64,000 nucleotides of DNA from Pseudomonadales bacterium (GTDB taxonomy: Bacteria; Pseudomonadota; Gammaproteobacteria; Pseudomonadales; Azotimanducaceae), in NCBI GenBank assembly GCA_029251375.1, contig JAQXDL010000045.1, positions 48,807-112,806 on the forward strand, written 5' to 3'. Below the pieces are notes generated by a model. That model was not told the origin of the DNA and searched no databases. It worked only from the letters and a program-made list of their open reading frames with translations. Shown here piece after piece: positions 1 through 8,932 of the stretch. The translations under genes were made by a program, and so were the position numbers. How positions within the stretch are numbered: position 1 is the stretch's first letter; the number at the start of each line of letters is the position of its first letter.

Positions 1-2
1 AA

Positions 3-467
3 CAGCAAGATAATTTCGAATCAAGAGATCTCACAGCAGGCCAGGTAGAAATCCTTGAAAATATGCGTAAAGCAGCCAAGGAGCTTCTTCAGCGCAAATT
101 AGGGATCCTATCTGTTAACGGCACGAAGTCCGATTTGGCTGCAATACAATCTTTAGTCAATCGCCGCATGGTGCGTCTTGACGATGTTATTGTTTGGCAA
201 AACCTAGGGGTTGTGTTCGGCGATGTTCTGGCGCGTGAGTTCAATATGATCTGGGTCATTTACGAAGACGACCTAGGTGCAAGCAAGGCGCTGCGCTGGC
301 GCAAGACAGATAATTTTCTGTTTCCTGTGACAATGCTGTCAAAACGGGCCAAATATGGCGAAGAAATCAACTTAGAGCAGATTTTTGACGAGCTGAGTGT
401 CACGGTTGATGAATTCAAAGCATGGGAATCGCAACCTAAGCTCCCAAATCCGATTAAATCGCGTTAG
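3..467 (+). CDS. DUF3806 domain protein (5' end cut by the window)
   Basis: The reading frame is open to the left edge, so the ATG at 63 is probably internal and the gene begins outside the window. The visible ~154 residues read like a DUF3806 domain: an 'NLGVVFGDVLA' helix, then 'WVIYEDD', then 'FPVTMLSKR' and an acidic C-terminal helix. No signal peptide or catalytic motif is visible. The function of DUF3806 is unknown. A small membrane-protein gene follows 39 bp downstream on the same strand. The family call comes from pattern memory and is moderately secure. Confidence 0.7.
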   Translation, partial: QQDNFESRDLTAGQVEILENMRKAAKELLQRKLGILSVNGTKSDLAAIQSLVNRRMVRLDDVIVWQNLGVVFGDVLAREFNMIWVIYEDDLGASKALRWRKTDNFLFPVTMLSKRAKYGEEINLEQIFDELSVTVDEFKAWESQPKLPNPIKSR

Positions 468-506
468 AATGCGCGCTGTTTTTAGACCAACAAAAGGTTA
501 ACTCCG

Positions 507-689
507 ATGATTAAGAAGTACATCCAGGCCATATTGAAATTTTTCCTGGTTGATTCAGTTGTTAATATTCTAGGTGATTTGTTCGAGCAGCCACTAGTTA
601 TGTGGGCGTTTATTGGCTGGGGTTGGTTGTCAGTGTTGGCGATGATTGCCAGTATGGCAACGACCGTAGGCGCTGTTATAGCCGGTTAG
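507..689 (+). CDS. Small hydrophobic membrane protein, 60 aa, unknown function
   Basis: This is a short gene with an AAAGG-type ribosome binding site (AAAGGTTAACTCCG then ATG). The N terminus is basic (MIKKYIQ). A first hydrophobic stretch covers about residues 8-25 and a second about 30-57, so one or two membrane segments are likely. There is no cysteine and no recognisable motif. The strong start context, the membrane profile and the terminator 120 bp downstream support a real gene. It could be co-transcribed with the DUF3806 gene. No function is proposed. Confidence 0.6.
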   Translation: MIKKYIQAILKFFLVDSVVNILGDLFEQPLVMWAFIGWGWLSVLAMIASMATTVGAVIAG

Positions 690-807
690 CAGTAAATCAC
701 GTTGCCTTGCTGCATCAGCTAAGTGAGGGGAATTTAGTAGTGCAATAAGGGCTATTACACTCAAATTACAACGGCAGACAAGCCGACAGTAAATTGAACC
801 CAAAGGA

Positions 808-843
808 AACAAGAAGAGTCCGTTAGCGGGCTCTTCTTGTTTT
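808..843. terminator. Bidirectional intrinsic terminator between convergent genes
   Basis: The arms AACAAGAAGAGTCC (808-821) and GGGCTCTTCTTGTT (828-841) form a 14-bp stem with one G.T pair and a GTTAGC loop. A short T run follows on the plus strand and a TTTCCTTT tract on the minus strand. It lies between the small plus-strand gene ending at 689 and leuB ending at 857 on the minus strand, so it probably serves both. Confidence 0.85.
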
Positions 844-856
844 CAGCTGGCTTTTG

Positions 857-1969
857 TTAAAGCGCCTTTATTAAGGTTTCAAGTTTTTCTATCACCATGT
901 CACCAAACTCGACGGTAGATACCATTTTACTCTCATCGCCGCCCCCAGATAGATCGCGGGTAGAATAACCGGCTTCGAAAACGCTTCTCATTGCATCCCA
1001 GACCGCTTGGGATTCTTGTTTCATATCGAAACTCATATCTAGCATCATGGCGACCGAACCAATCATTGAATACGGATTAGCGATGTTCTGGCCAGCGATA
1101 TCCGGCGCAGATCCGTGCGAAGGTTCATAGTAAGCTTTTTCTGGTCCCATACACGCAGATGGCATCAGGCCAAGCGAGCCAAGTATGCCGCCGCCTTGAT
1201 CGCTAAGAATATCGCCAAACATATTTTCCATTACCATTACATCGAACTGGCCTGGATTTAAGCATAGTGCTGTTGCCGCGGCGTCGACTAGCAGGTGTTT
1301 TACTTCCACGTCGGGGTAATCGGCACGCACTTCTTCTAGCACTTCATTCCAGAATACACTCGACATGAGCACGTTGCTTTTGTGAATGTTATGTAGCACT
1401 TTTTTACGTGCGCGCGCTTGTTCAAAGCCTACGATTAATACCTGCCGAATCTGGTCTTCGTCATATTCCAGCACTTCCTTAACGTATCGTTTGCCGTCGG
1501 CATTAATACCACGCTCTTTTTCGCCGAAATACAGGCCGCCAACGAGTTCGCGGATTAGCAAAATATCGATGCCGTCCTTAATGACTTCGGCTTTTAAAGG
1601 TGAGAAGTGCGCCATGTCTTTGCTGAGAAAGATTGGGCGAAAATTTGCGTAGGTATTATACCGCGCTCTTAGGGGCAAGATGGCGCCACGTTCCGCTTGC
1701 TCTTCTACCGGAATTTTCTGTGATTCCTCATGACTAAGTCCGACCGGACCTTTTAGGATAGCGTCAGCTTTATCGCAGACGGCTTTGGTCTCCTCGGGAA
1801 ACGCTTTGCCGTGCTCGAAATATGCATGGGCGCCGAAGGGTGCGTGCATGAGGTCAAATTCAACATCTCGATATTTAGCGAGAACATCAAACACGCGCGT
1901 AGCCTGTGTCATTATTTCAGGACCGATGGCATCACCTGCCAAAATGGCGATCTTGTATGCATTACTCAT
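857..1969 (-). CDS. leuB: 3-isopropylmalate dehydrogenase (LeuB), divergent
   Basis: NAD-dependent oxidative decarboxylation of 3-isopropylmalate in leucine synthesis, cytoplasmic. The 370 residues match the family length. Substrate arginines are present in 'LPLRARYNTYANFRP' (R101, R111) and 'IRELVGGLYFG' (R140, Y147); the GGLYFG string separates LeuB from tartrate and isocitrate dehydrogenases. Catalytic Lys197 is in 'HKSNVL', and Asp residues 229, 253 and 257 supply metal ligands. Several positions depart from the usual consensus: AGDAIG for PGDGIG, HKSN for DK(S/A)N, and EPSHGSAPD for EPVHGSAPD. No leuA, leuC or leuD is in the window. A divergent paralogue with related specificity is the main alternative. 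Confidence 0.82.
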   Translation of the reverse strand: MSNAYKIAILAGDAIGPEIMTQATRVFDVLAKYRDVEFDLMHAPFGAHAYFEHGKAFPEETKAVCDKADAILKGPVGLSHEESQKIPVEEQAERGAILPLRARYNTYANFRPIFLSKDMAHFSPLKAEVIKDGIDILLIRELVGGLYFGEKERGINADGKRYVKEVLEYDEDQIRQVLIVGFEQARARKKVLHNIHKSNVLMSSVFWNEVLEEVRADYPDVEVKHLLVDAAATALCLNPGQFDVMVMENMFGDILSDQGGGILGSLGLMPSACMGPEKAYYEPSHGSAPDIAGQNIANPYSMIGSVAMMLDMSFDMKQESQAVWDAMRSVFEAGYSTRDLSGGGDESKMVSTVEFGDMVIEKLETLIKAL

Positions 1970-1993
1970 AGGATAGGAATTCCGTTCGCTGTT

Positions 1994-2023
1994 TAATTAT
2001 TAGGTTTGTAAACCAGGTATCAA
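1994..2023 (-). promoter_or_regulatory. Candidate leuB promoter with embedded palindrome
   Basis: Read on the minus strand, TTGATA (plus 2018-2023) is followed 17-18 bp later by ATAATT/TAATTA (plus 1994-2000), about 25-30 bp upstream of the leuB ATG at 1969. The spacer contains the 12-bp palindrome GGTTTGTAAACC (2003-2014), placed where an operator would block polymerase. The regulator is unknown. This is a pattern call only. Confidence 0.4.
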
Positions 2024-2188
2024 AAAATGGTAAGTATCAACGGCAGCTCAAGTTGCTAACCACGACTCAGGTAAAAGCTTATCACGCTTGATTAGCACCA
2101 TTGCTGGTTATCGCGAGCATAAAATGAGGTTATGCTGGCGATTGTCGCTTATTTGATTGCTCTGATGGATGGCGAAATAGTTCGTTGA

Positions 2189-3394
2189 TTAGGGATAGAT
2201 TAGATAGTTCGCTCGCTCGTCCTGCCAGCGCGCGATATCAGGTTGCAACAACGCATCTAGGGAAGATAATTCTGCCTGTGGGTCCTCGACCCATGTTCGT
2301 AGCGCGGATCCGCCATTGATGACGTCTATAGCAATGCGATTACTTTCATACTCATAGTAAAAGTCTCGCCATAAGGGTTGCTCTGGATTCAGCTGGTGGC
2401 AAACTTTTAACATACCCGCAATTAACCGGTAGGGCTGGAACGTTTCATGATCATAATTCTGCATGCCCGTATGAATTTGAATACCTGCGCACAAAAGACC
2501 TTGGTGTTTGTGAAAAGTGGGCTCAAAAAAGCAACTTCGCAATAAAACGCCATCTATCCAGTGTGGCACTTCAGCAACAAGTTTATCGATGATCTGTTGC
2601 GAGGGAAATCCCGGCCCGCCAATGATCTCCAGCGGCACCGTTGTGCCTCTACCTTCGGAAAGCAAGGTACCTTCCAAAAGCACTGTACCGGCAAAGCATC
2701 GCGCCATATTCAAACTGCTGGCATTCGGACTTGGGTTAATCCAAGGCATTTCGGTTGGCCAACCATAGCCCGGTGCAGCGTTAGGTTGGTAATCGAGCAT
2801 TTTGATTACGTTAATTTTTGTATCGAGTTTGTTTTTGTTAATAAACCATGCTGCTAACTCACCCGTGGTCAAACCGTGCCGTGTCGGTAACTCATCACAG
2901 CCGACGAAACTTTCAGCGCCAGGTTTTAGATAGAGCCCATCAATGGGACGACCTGCTGGGTTTGGTCTATCGAGTATCCATACTTCGACACCTAACGGTG
3001 CGCATGCTTCGAGAAAGTATTTCAGTGTGGCGATATAAGTATAAATGCGACAGCCAATGTCTTGAAGGTCGAACAATACAATATCGAGGTCCTGTAGCAT
3101 GTCAGGTGTGGGTCGCCGGTGGTCGCTGTAGAGCGATATGACGGGTATCGCGTGAATAGGATCAAGGAAATCGCTTGATTCAATCATGTTGTCTTGTTTG
3201 TCACCGCGCATGCCGTGTTGCGGGCCAAAAGCCCTCACAAGATCAACGCCGACTGCAGTCAAAGCATCGATCGAATGCGAGCCGTGTTGAGTAACGGAAG
3301 CGGGGTGTCCGACTAAAGCAACTCGGGATGATGCTAACTGGCTGATTAGTTTTGGATCATCGAGGAGCTGATCGATGCCGAATTGAAAAGTCAT
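2189..3394 (-). CDS. DUF1343 / NamZ-type exo-beta-N-acetylmuramidase
   Basis: The 401 residues match the DUF1343 family, whose characterised member NamZ (GH171) removes N-acetylmuramic acid from the non-reducing end of peptidoglycan fragments. Family hallmarks are 'VALVGHPASVT' near residue 26, 'FGPQHGMRGDKQ' near 56, 'VLFDLQDIGCRIYTY' near 106, 'ILDRPNPAGR' near 140 and 'LPTRHGLTTGELA' near 168. No signal peptide is visible, so a cytoplasmic recycling role is possible. It lies downstream of the DOMON-like gene on the same strand, with a 124-bp spacer that holds an inverted repeat. Confidence 0.85.
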   Translation of the reverse strand: MTFQFGIDQLLDDPKLISQLASSRVALVGHPASVTQHGSHSIDALTAVGVDLVRAFGPQHGMRGDKQDNMIESSDFLDPIHAIPVISLYSDHRRPTPDMLQDLDIVLFDLQDIGCRIYTYIATLKYFLEACAPLGVEVWILDRPNPAGRPIDGLYLKPGAESFVGCDELPTRHGLTTGELAAWFINKNKLDTKINVIKMLDYQPNAAPGYGWPTEMPWINPSPNASSLNMARCFAGTVLLEGTLLSEGRGTTVPLEIIGGPGFPSQQIIDKLVAEVPHWIDGVLLRSCFFEPTFHKHQGLLCAGIQIHTGMQNYDHETFQPYRLIAGMLKVCHQLNPEQPLWRDFYYEYESNRIAIDVINGGSALRTWVEDPQAELSSLDALLQPDIARWQDERANYLIYP

Positions 3395-3447
3395 ATTTCT
3401 ACCGCTTTGGGTGCTGTAAAATGGGGTCGTCAGTATCGGGAGGGAGG

Positions 3448-3471
3448 CCGGCTTAAGTCAAGCTAAGCCGG
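3448..3471. repeat. Perfect 8-bp inverted repeat upstream of the NamZ-type gene
   Basis: CCGGCTTA (3448-3455) and TAAGCCGG (3464-3471) flank an 8-base loop. No T run follows on either strand, so it is not a standard intrinsic terminator. It sits in the leader between the DOMON-like gene and the DUF1343 gene and could be an operator or an mRNA hairpin. Confidence 0.5.
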
Positions 3472-3518
3472 ACTAAATCAACCCGCGGTTGTGCTTGGGG
3501 AAATTTTCCCTATATCGA

Positions 3519-4106
3519 TTACTCGCACTCCAATAATAGTTGTCGATTGCTGCTGAGATGAAAATCCGGCTGCTTGTTTGGATGGCTCAGCGCATAGTAG
3601 TTAAGTTCCGCGGCGGCTGACCTATCGCCATCGGGCTTCAATGTTTCAGCAGACTGTGTTTTGAGAATAGCTGATACAGAAATATCGAGGCTAGTTGTAA
3701 CAAATTGGGGCAGACTATACTCCACTGTACATCGCAGTGAATAATGTTCGGCGCTATGGCTTGCGCTTGTTTGTGTTACTGCAAATGTATTTGAGACCGA
3801 TTGCCCTTGCCGATAATCTTCAAACCGGTAGCATTGCCAGCTGCCCGAAGGCGAGATGTTAAGTTCAAAATAGGGTTTTGCCGCAATTGAGTCCGAAACG
3901 GGTTCTGAGACGAAGATTTCGAAGCAGGTCGATTTCCACAGTTCATCCTGTCGGCGTAGCATGCCGTCCGAAGATGGCCAGGCAATGGCACGCTGCAGGG
4001 GATTAACATGCCATTCGACGTGCAGGTGCTTGGCTGTTCTGATGAGGCTGCCAGAAACGAGCGGCAATATCCCGGCACCGAAAGGAACGAGTTCGAAATT
4101 AGTCAT
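3519..4106 (-). CDS. DOMON-like domain protein
   Basis: The 195-residue product resembles the small DOMON-like proteins common in gammaproteobacteria. Cues are 'HVEWHV' near residue 29, 'DELWKSTCFEIFVSEP' near 54, 'YFELNISPSGSWQCYRFEDYR' near 80 and a C-terminal 'NYYALSHPNKQPDFHLSS'. DOMON folds are beta sandwiches that can bind haem or sugar; the ligand here is unknown. I chose the start at 4106. A longer open frame continues to 4559, but it would run into the divergent gor gene and its extra sequence does not look like protein. No clear ribosome binding site was seen. Confidence 0.72.
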   Translation of the reverse strand: MTNFELVPFGAGILPLVSGSLIRTAKHLHVEWHVNPLQRAIAWPSSDGMLRRQDELWKSTCFEIFVSEPVSDSIAAKPYFELNISPSGSWQCYRFEDYRQGQSVSNTFAVTQTSASHSAEHYSLRCTVEYSLPQFVTTSLDISVSAILKTQSAETLKPDGDRSAAAELNYYALSHPNKQPDFHLSSNRQLLLECE

Positions 4107-4193
4107 TTGGGTCGACCGTATTGCATCGTTGGGTTTGGTTGTACCTTGATTTTTAGAAGTATATTTGAATTGAGATAAAAAAGAGTAACTACT

Positions 4194-5552
4194 ATGAATA
4201 AATACGATTTTGATTTGTTTGTCATCGGTGTTGGTTCCGGCGGTGTTCGAGCAGCACGAATGAGCTCGGCCTACGGGGCAAGGGTGGCGACAGCGGAAGA
4301 TAAATTTATGGGTGGCACCTGTGTCAACGTAGGTTGTGTGCCTAAGAAACTGATGGTTTATGCCTCTCACTTTCACGAGGACTATGCCAATGCTCAAGGT
4401 TTTGGTTGGAGCGAGGTGAAACCAACGTTTGATTGGCCAACTCTGATAGAGAATAAAAATACAGAAATTCTGCGTTTGAATGGTATTTATCAAGGCTTGT
4501 TGGACAATGCGGGCGTCACTCATTTTGACGGCCGCGCTCGGATTGTCGATGCCCATCACATTTCGATTGGCGATAAAGTTGTTTCAACGGAATCAATCAT
4601 GATTGCAACGGGCGGCTGGCCGGTTGTGCCGGAATTCCCCGGTTCCGAGCACGTCATCACTTCAAATGAGGCGTTTTTCCTAGAAGAGCTGCCAAAACGT
4701 TCGTTGGTCGTCGGTGGTGGTTATATCGCAGTAGAATTTGCAGGCATCTTCGGCGGGCTTGGTTCGCAGAGTCATCTGTCTTATCGCGGACCACTGTTCT
4801 TGAGGGGTTTTGATTCAGATGTGCGGGAATTTGTGGCGGAAGAGTTGGCTAAGAAAAATGTTCAACTACATTTTGATTCAAACGTCGAGCGTATAGAAAA
4901 GAACCCTGATGGTTCCCTAAAAGTCAGTTTCAAACAAGGCGAGCCACTTGAGGTGGATTTGGTGATGTACGCAACGGGCCGCAAGCCTGCGGTCGACGAT
5001 ATTGGCCTTGAGAATGTCAATGTCGCTTTGAAAGAAAACGGCGCTGTCATTGTCGATGAGCAATTTAGGACTTCTGAGCCGAACATCTTCGCTTTGGGCG
5101 ATGTCACCGACAAAGTTCAGCTGACACCGGTTGCGATAAAGGAAGCGATGGCTTTTGCACAGACTCAGTATTTGGGTAAGCCAACGGTGATGGATTACGA
5201 AGGTATTGCAACAGCTGTATTCTGCCAACCGAATATCGGCACGGTTGGCCTGACGGAAGAGCAGGCCCGTGACAAATATGTTGAAGTGGATGTGTACCTA
5301 TCAACTTTTAAGGCGATGAAGCACACACTGTCCGGCAGTGATGAACGCAGCATGATGAAAATTATCGTTGATCGCCAAAGCGATAAAGTGGTGGGCGTAC
5401 ATATGGTGGGCGCTGAGGCTGGCGAAATTATCCAGGGTATTGCGATCGCGATGAAAGCCGGCGCGACCAAAGCCGTGTTTGACGCCACGGTTGGTATTCA
5501 TCCAACCTCCGCGGAGGAATTTGTGACCATGCGTGAACCGGTCGCGTCCTAG
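4194..5552 (+). CDS. gor: Glutathione-disulfide reductase
   Basis: NADPH-dependent reduction of glutathione disulfide, as a cytoplasmic FAD homodimer. The FAD-binding GxGSGG is at 12-17 (GVGSGG) and the redox pair sits in '[13 protein letters not shown]' (C43, C48). A second Rossmann motif '[14 protein letters not shown]' falls near 173, 'ATGRKP' and 'FALGDVT' precede the dimer domain, and the active-site 'HPTSAEEF' (H436, E441) is at the C terminus. The 452-residue length matches bacterial Gor. The [12 protein letters not shown] string favours Gor over mercuric or dihydrolipoamide relatives. It is transcribed divergently from the DOMON-like gene across an 87-bp spacer. Confidence 0.93.
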   Translation: MNKYDFDLFVIGVGSGGVRAARMSSAYGARVATAEDKFMGGTCVNVGCVPKKLMVYASHFHEDYANAQGFGWSEVKPTFDWPTLIENKNTEILRLNGIYQGLLDNAGVTHFDGRARIVDAHHISIGDKVVSTESIMIATGGWPVVPEFPGSEHVITSNEAFFLEELPKRSLVVGGGYIAVEFAGIFGGLGSQSHLSYRGPLFLRGFDSDVREFVAEELAKKNVQLHFDSNVERIEKNPDGSLKVSFKQGEPLEVDLVMYATGRKPAVDDIGLENVNVALKENGAVIVDEQFRTSEPNIFALGDVTDKVQLTPVAIKEAMAFAQTQYLGKPTVMDYEGIATAVFCQPNIGTVGLTEEQARDKYVEVDVYLSTFKAMKHTLSGSDERSMMKIIVDRQSDKVVGVHMVGAEAGEIIQGIAIAMKAGATKAVFDATVGIHPTSAEEFVTMREPVAS

Positions 5553-5615
5553 GGTTCACGTGTTAATTCCAAGCGAACCGTTTTTCAACTTTGGCTTGTT
5601 GGACTGCGACATAAA

Positions 5616-6383
5616 ATGAAGCCGGCAAGTAAGTTTTCAAAGTCGCGGCTGCCAGGCAGATATATTGGCGTAGACGGATGTCCAGCCGGTTGGTTTGCCG
5701 TATGGCAAATTGCCCAACCGGAAGGGCTGCGAGCTGGGCACGCAACGCTAGAAAAGTCTATTGGCTATGCGGTGTTCAAGGACATCGCTGAGTTAATGGC
5801 TGAATTGGCTGACGCACGACGTATTTTGATTGACATGCCTATTGGCTTGAAGGTGGATGCCCCCCGACAACTGGAAAGCCAGTTAAGAAAGTTGCTGGGA
5901 AAAAAGCGATCGAGCGTATTCCCCGTGCCGGCAAGGTCTGCTGTCTATGCGACAAGCTACGAACAAGCTTGTCGTTTGAATGTGTCGGCTTTTGGTAAAA
6001 AATTATCTAAACAGTCGTGGAACATTTGCGCCAAAATCCAACAGGTCGATCAACATTTGATTAAACATCCGGTCAGGCGCGACAAACTGTTGGAGTCTCA
6101 TCCGGAGCTAGCTTTTCAGCGGTTAGCGGGCATGGAGCTCGAGCATGGTAAGAAAACCAAGTCCGGAATTAAAGAAAGGCTGAAAATCCTAGCGCAGCAC
6201 AATGCAGCACTGCCAAGCTTATACTCAGATATATTAGACGCGACCAGACGGGCTGATGTGGCTAGAGACGACATTCTTGATGCGATGGCGCTGATGCTGT
6301 CCGCGTTGAACTGCAAACAATTAGCTTTCGAGCCAGAGCATGGATTCGATTCGATACCGATTCGGGTGTCGACCTTTATTTAA
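5616..6383 (+). CDS. DUF429 domain protein (predicted RNase H-like nuclease)
   Basis: The 255-residue protein has the DUF429 pattern: 'YIGVDGCPAGWFAVW' near residue 15, 'RRILIDMPIGL' near 68, 'KKRSSVFPVPARSAVYA' near 95, and a C-terminal 'DDILDAMALMLSA' helix. Comparative work places DUF429 in the RNase H-like fold, with the GVDG aspartate and later acidic residues as likely metal ligands. No biochemical role is established. It lies 63 bp after gor and 99 bp before the symporter gene. Confidence 0.8.
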   Translation: MKPASKFSKSRLPGRYIGVDGCPAGWFAVWQIAQPEGLRAGHATLEKSIGYAVFKDIAELMAELADARRILIDMPIGLKVDAPRQLESQLRKLLGKKRSSVFPVPARSAVYATSYEQACRLNVSAFGKKLSKQSWNICAKIQQVDQHLIKHPVRRDKLLESHPELAFQRLAGMELEHGKKTKSGIKERLKILAQHNAALPSLYSDILDATRRADVARDDILDAMALMLSALNCKQLAFEPEHGFDSIPIRVSTFI

Positions 6384-6482
6384 GAGAGCAGCAAAGTGTC
6401 GCTTGGTTTACTCAGACCCATCGCGGGGAGCATGCAAATTTGCTATTGTCTGCGGCTTGTATGGTTTACTAGGTGATAGCGT

Positions 6483-8171
6483 TTGGAGTCTTTTACTGGG
6501 TTTCTTAATCTTCTTGATGGTCTATTGGGTTCCGCTCAATATTTTCCTTTTGTCTTGCTGGGCACCGGTTTGTTTTTAACGGTCTATTTAAAGTTCCCGC
6601 AGATTCGTTTCTTCAACCACGCATGGCGCATAGTGCGTGGTAAATATGACAAACCAGACGCGCAGGGTGATGCGACTCACTTTCAGGCATTGTCGACAGC
6701 AATCTCCGGTACCGTCGGCACGGGTAACATTGGGGGTGTAGCTTTAGCGATCTATCTCGGCGGACCTGCTGCTTTGTTTTGGATGTGGATGACGGCTTTT
6801 CTTGGCATGACGAGTAAATTTGTTGAAGTCTCGTTGAGCCACAAATATCGCCAAGTTGATGCAGAAGGTCATATTGTTGGTGGCCCCATGTACGTAATGG
6901 AACGACGCCTCAATATGAAGTGGTTGGCCGTGTTCTTTGCTGTAGCAACCGTGATCAGTTCTTTCGGTACGGGAAGTTTGCCGCAGAGTAATAACATTGC
7001 TAACGGTGTTGAGGCATCCTTTGGTATTCCGCTGTGGATTACCGGACTAGTGCTGGCGATCATTCTTGGTTGCGTGATTCTTGGTGGTATCGATCGGATT
7101 ATTAAGGTCGCGGAGAAGATCGTGCCGACCATGGCCGTTATCTATCTGATCGGTGCATTTGCTGTCATTATCCCCAATGCATCGGAAATTGGGCCTGCCT
7201 TTATGTCTGTCTTCAGTGACTCTTTCACTGGTTCGGCCGCAACAGGTGGTTTTCTAGGCGCGAGTTTTGCTTACGCATTTAATCGCGGTGTGAATCGAGG
7301 CTTGTTTTCGAATGAGGCAGGCCAAGGGTCCGCACCGATTGCCCATGCTGCAGCGAAAGCAGATGAACCTATCTCTGAGGGGATGGTGTCGATTTTAGAA
7401 CCGTTTATTGACACGATTATTATTTGCACGATTACAGGTTTAGTGATTCTGTCGTCAGGTGCATGGCACAAAAAAGTTGATAACGAATTCCAAAAATTCG
7501 ATACAGAAATTATTTTGGGCGAATACTCCGAGGATAATATAGAGCAGCGTCAAGCATTGTTCGAGCATCTTAATTTTGGTGCCTCAAACGATAGTATCAA
7601 GGCCTATACCGGTATGATTGTTGTCGTAGCCGGGGTTGCCGTGTCAGATGGCTTTACGATTATTCACAATAGATCGATTGCGGAAGACGTTCGCTTTTTA
7701 AATGAAGAATCTCTCTTCAACGGTGAGTTGGAGGTCCTTGATGGGGAAATTCAATCCGATATAGATCTTGCCGGCAAGTCTTTGATTCACTCTGTTGATC
7801 TAACAATGGAGGCTTTTTCAACAGGACTATTCGGCGACTATGGTAGGCACATTGTCTCGCTAGGTTTGGTGCTTTTTGCGTTTAGTACGGCTGTTGCTTG
7901 GTCCTATTACGGCGACAGGGCAATGACCTATTTGTTTGGCGTTCGGGCAGTACTGCCGTACCGACTTTGTTACGTCGTTGGTTTTTTTCTCGCAGCCATA
8001 GTTGACACAACTCTGATTTGGTTGATTTCCGCAATAACTATAGCGTTTATGACGCTGCCGAACCTCTTCAGCATGTTGTATCTGCACAGAGAAATGAAAG
8101 ATGAAATTGGCAAGTATTGGGATAAGTTTCACAAGGAAAATCCCGCTAGTAAATATGGAGCAAAATATTAA
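6483..8171 (+). CDS. Alanine/glycine:cation symporter family protein (AGCS)
   Basis: A sodium-coupled small amino acid importer of the inner membrane. Family motifs include '[27 protein letters not shown]' near residue 78, '[10 protein letters not shown]' near 137 and '[21 protein letters not shown]' near 272. The start is a TTG with AGGTGA (6471-6476) just upstream; an in-frame TAG at 6477-6479 rules out anything earlier. At 562 residues it is longer than most AGCS members. A hydrophilic, acidic stretch of about 50 residues (near 325-375) and a second near 400-440 account for the difference. Its stop overlaps the next ATG (TAATG), so the two genes are co-transcribed. Confidence 0.9.
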   Translation: MESFTGFLNLLDGLLGSAQYFPFVLLGTGLFLTVYLKFPQIRFFNHAWRIVRGKYDKPDAQGDATHFQALSTAISGTVGTGNIGGVALAIYLGGPAALFWMWMTAFLGMTSKFVEVSLSHKYRQVDAEGHIVGGPMYVMERRLNMKWLAVFFAVATVISSFGTGSLPQSNNIANGVEASFGIPLWITGLVLAIILGCVILGGIDRIIKVAEKIVPTMAVIYLIGAFAVIIPNASEIGPAFMSVFSDSFTGSAATGGFLGASFAYAFNRGVNRGLFSNEAGQGSAPIAHAAAKADEPISEGMVSILEPFIDTIIICTITGLVILSSGAWHKKVDNEFQKFDTEIILGEYSEDNIEQRQALFEHLNFGASNDSIKAYTGMIVVVAGVAVSDGFTIIHNRSIAEDVRFLNEESLFNGELEVLDGEIQSDIDLAGKSLIHSVDLTMEAFSTGLFGDYGRHIVSLGLVLFAFSTAVAWSYYGDRAMTYLFGVRAVLPYRLCYVVGFFLAAIVDTTLIWLISAITIAFMTLPNLFSMLYLHREMKDEIGKYWDKFHKENPASKYGAKY

Positions 8172-8932
8172 TGTCTTTAAAAGGTAAAGTTGTCATCGTT
8201 ACAGGATCATCTTCGGGTGTTGGTGCAGCAACAGCAAGATTGTTAGCGAGTCGTGGCTGTCACGTGGCGATAAATTACGCCAGTAGTGAACAGCCAGCGA
8301 AAAAAGTAGCCGCCGAATGTGAAGCACTTGGGGTTGAAACCATTGTTGTTAAGGCAAATGTCGCCGTGGACGAAGACTGTCGACGACTTGTTGATAGTGC
8401 GCTTGAAAAATGGGGTCGAATAGACGGTTTGGTTAACAATGCGGGCAAAACTAAATTTGTGCCCCATGATCAATTGTCTGGACTTGAAAAAGATGATTTT
8501 TTTGATATCTATGGCGTCAACGTTGTTGGCCCTTATCAGATGATTCGCGCGGCGGAAACTGCACTGCGAGCATCAGGTCATGCTTCGGTTGTTAATGTGG
8601 CTTCTATAGCTGGGGTTAGAGGCATCGGAAGTTCTATTGCTTACGCTGCATCCAAAGGCGCTTTGCTAACGATGACTCAGTCACTGGCTAGATCAATGGG
8701 ACCAGAGATTCGCGTCAATGCAGTTTGTCCTGGCTTCATTCAAGGTGAATGGTTAGAAAAAGGTATAGGCGACAGTTACAAAAAAATCATGTCTGATTTG
8801 GAAGCATCGGCTCCATTGCAACTTACTTGTACACCAGAAACTGTTGCAGATTCTATTGTATCTTTTCTCGAGGGGCACTCGGTCGTCACCGGTCAATACA
8901 TCATCCTCGATGGTGGTCAATACCTTGTCTGA
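8171..8932 (+). CDS. SDR family oxidoreductase
   Basis: Classical short-chain dehydrogenase, 253 residues. It has the cofactor motif TGSSSGVG (11-18), 'VNNAGKT' near 87 and the catalytic Tyr-Lys pair in 'YAASKGAL' near 157, with 'VNAVCPGFI' following. It resembles 3-oxoacyl-ACP reductase-type enzymes but the substrate cannot be read from sequence. It is translationally coupled to the upstream symporter (1-base overlap), and its 3' end overlaps the start of the M16 protease gene. That arrangement suggests a shared operon. Confidence 0.85.
   Translation: MSLKGKVVIVTGSSSGVGAATARLLASRGCHVAINYASSEQPAKKVAAECEALGVETIVVKANVAVDEDCRRLVDSALEKWGRIDGLVNNAGKTKFVPHDQLSGLEKDDFFDIYGVNVVGPYQMIRAAETALRASGHASVVNVASIAGVRGIGSSIAYAASKGALLTMTQSLARSMGPEIRVNAVCPGFIQGEWLEKGIGDSYKKIMSDLEASAPLQLTCTPETVADSIVSFLEGHSVVTGQYIILDGGQYLV

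Noticed and set aside
857..1969. Tartrate or isocitrate dehydrogenase instead of LeuB
   Set aside because: The RELVGGLYFG and YANFRP strings and the overall length are those of isopropylmalate dehydrogenase.
4107..4559. N-terminal extension of the DOMON-like protein
   Set aside because: It would overlap the well-supported gor gene by over 360 bp on the opposite strand, and its sequence does not resemble protein of the family.
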